Source of the DNA: Isotricha intestinalis
Taxonomy: Eukaryota; Ciliophora; Litostomatea; Vestibuliferida; Isotrichidae
Direction of reading: 5' to 3'
Length of the DNA: 16,928 nucleotides
Assembly (NCBI GenBank): GCA_023807065.1
Contig: JAJJLU010004193.1
Span: 1-16,928, forward strand
Shown: positions 16,870 to 16,928 of the stretch, one piece after another
Numbering within the stretch: position 1 is the stretch's first letter
Layout of the letters: each line of letters opens with the position of its first letter
Program-made: the position numbers and the translations under genes
The notes under the pieces: generated by a model
What the model was told of the DNA's origin: nothing
The model's database searches: none
Seen by the model: only the letters and a program-made list of their open reading frames with translations

Positions 16870-16928
16870 AAAATTAAATTTTGGGTTAAAACTGAATATG
16901 GAGATTTTTATTGTTCTTTAACATTTTT
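16870..16928 (+). repeat. Direct repeat at the right window end (copy of WD40 gene segment)
   Basis: Identical over 59 bases to 15634-15692 and running to the last base of the window. The match begins abruptly inside a codon of the WD40 gene; upstream sequence (ATCCTTTGTATTA) has no similarity to the gene. Either a second WD40 copy begins here without its 5' part, or the contig end is a mis-join at a repeat. Confidence 0.97.

Noticed and set aside
1..16928. tRNA, rRNA, CRISPR array, transposase, telomere repeat
   Set aside because: No G/C-richer island, clover-leaf, array of spaced repeats, transposase motif or simple telomeric repeat was seen.
1..16928. Whole-genome reassignment of TAA to Gln
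   Set aside because: The intact genes use only CAA or CAG for Gln and terminate at TAA or TAG, so a general reassignment does not fit; only a gene-limited effect or decay remains possible.

Overview
The window is extremely A+T-rich eukaryotic DNA. Its intact genes are uninterrupted reading frames with A-rich start contexts, Arg almost always AGA, Leu mostly TTA, and TAA or TAG as terminator; none ends in TGA. The best-recognised gene encodes a cyclic-nucleotide-dependent protein kinase with four cyclic-nucleotide-binding domains, a layout known from apicomplexans and ciliates. That, with the TPR, WD40 and coiled-coil genes and no visible introns, suggests an alveolate-like protist. This lineage call is an inference; no rRNA or tRNA is present to test it.

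Layout. 1-127: inverted copy of an inner segment (1017-1142). About 130-2524 (+): three broken genes, the third a DnaJ/J-domain gene. 2812-5484 (-): the kinase. 6169-6810 (+): small basic protein. 7057-9353 (-): two tandem TPR genes; the downstream copy carries a Cys/His module and is broken, and the upstream copy is intact for 235 codons and then broken. 9482-10381 (+): unknown protein. 10782-12632 (+): unknown membrane protein. 13245-14186 (-): coiled-coil protein. 14623-15885 (+): WD40-like protein. 16126-16870 (+): another broken gene. 16870-16928: exact 59-nt direct copy of part of the WD40 gene, running into the window end. Weaker coding remnants lie on the minus strand in gaps at about 10430-10690, 12762-12960, 14244-14523 and 15911-16090.

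Two classes of gene are interleaved. The intact genes have all their Gln codons as CAA or CAG. The broken genes stay readable as protein, but only through single-base frame changes, mostly one missing A or T in a homopolymer, and through in-frame TAA (once TAG) at positions where Gln would fit. In one place a second copy inside the window (the inverted repeat at 1-127) carries the base missing from the broken copy, so that frame change is a real difference between copies or an error in one of them. Decay, sequencing or assembly error, and translational recoding are all possible; decay fits best with the clean neighbours.

Both window ends fall inside repeats of internal sequence, which suggests the window is a whole contig that stopped, or was mis-joined, at repeated DNA. 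No operon-like logic or shared pathway is evident; genes are mostly divergent or convergent neighbours. No tRNA, rRNA, CRISPR array or transposase was seen.
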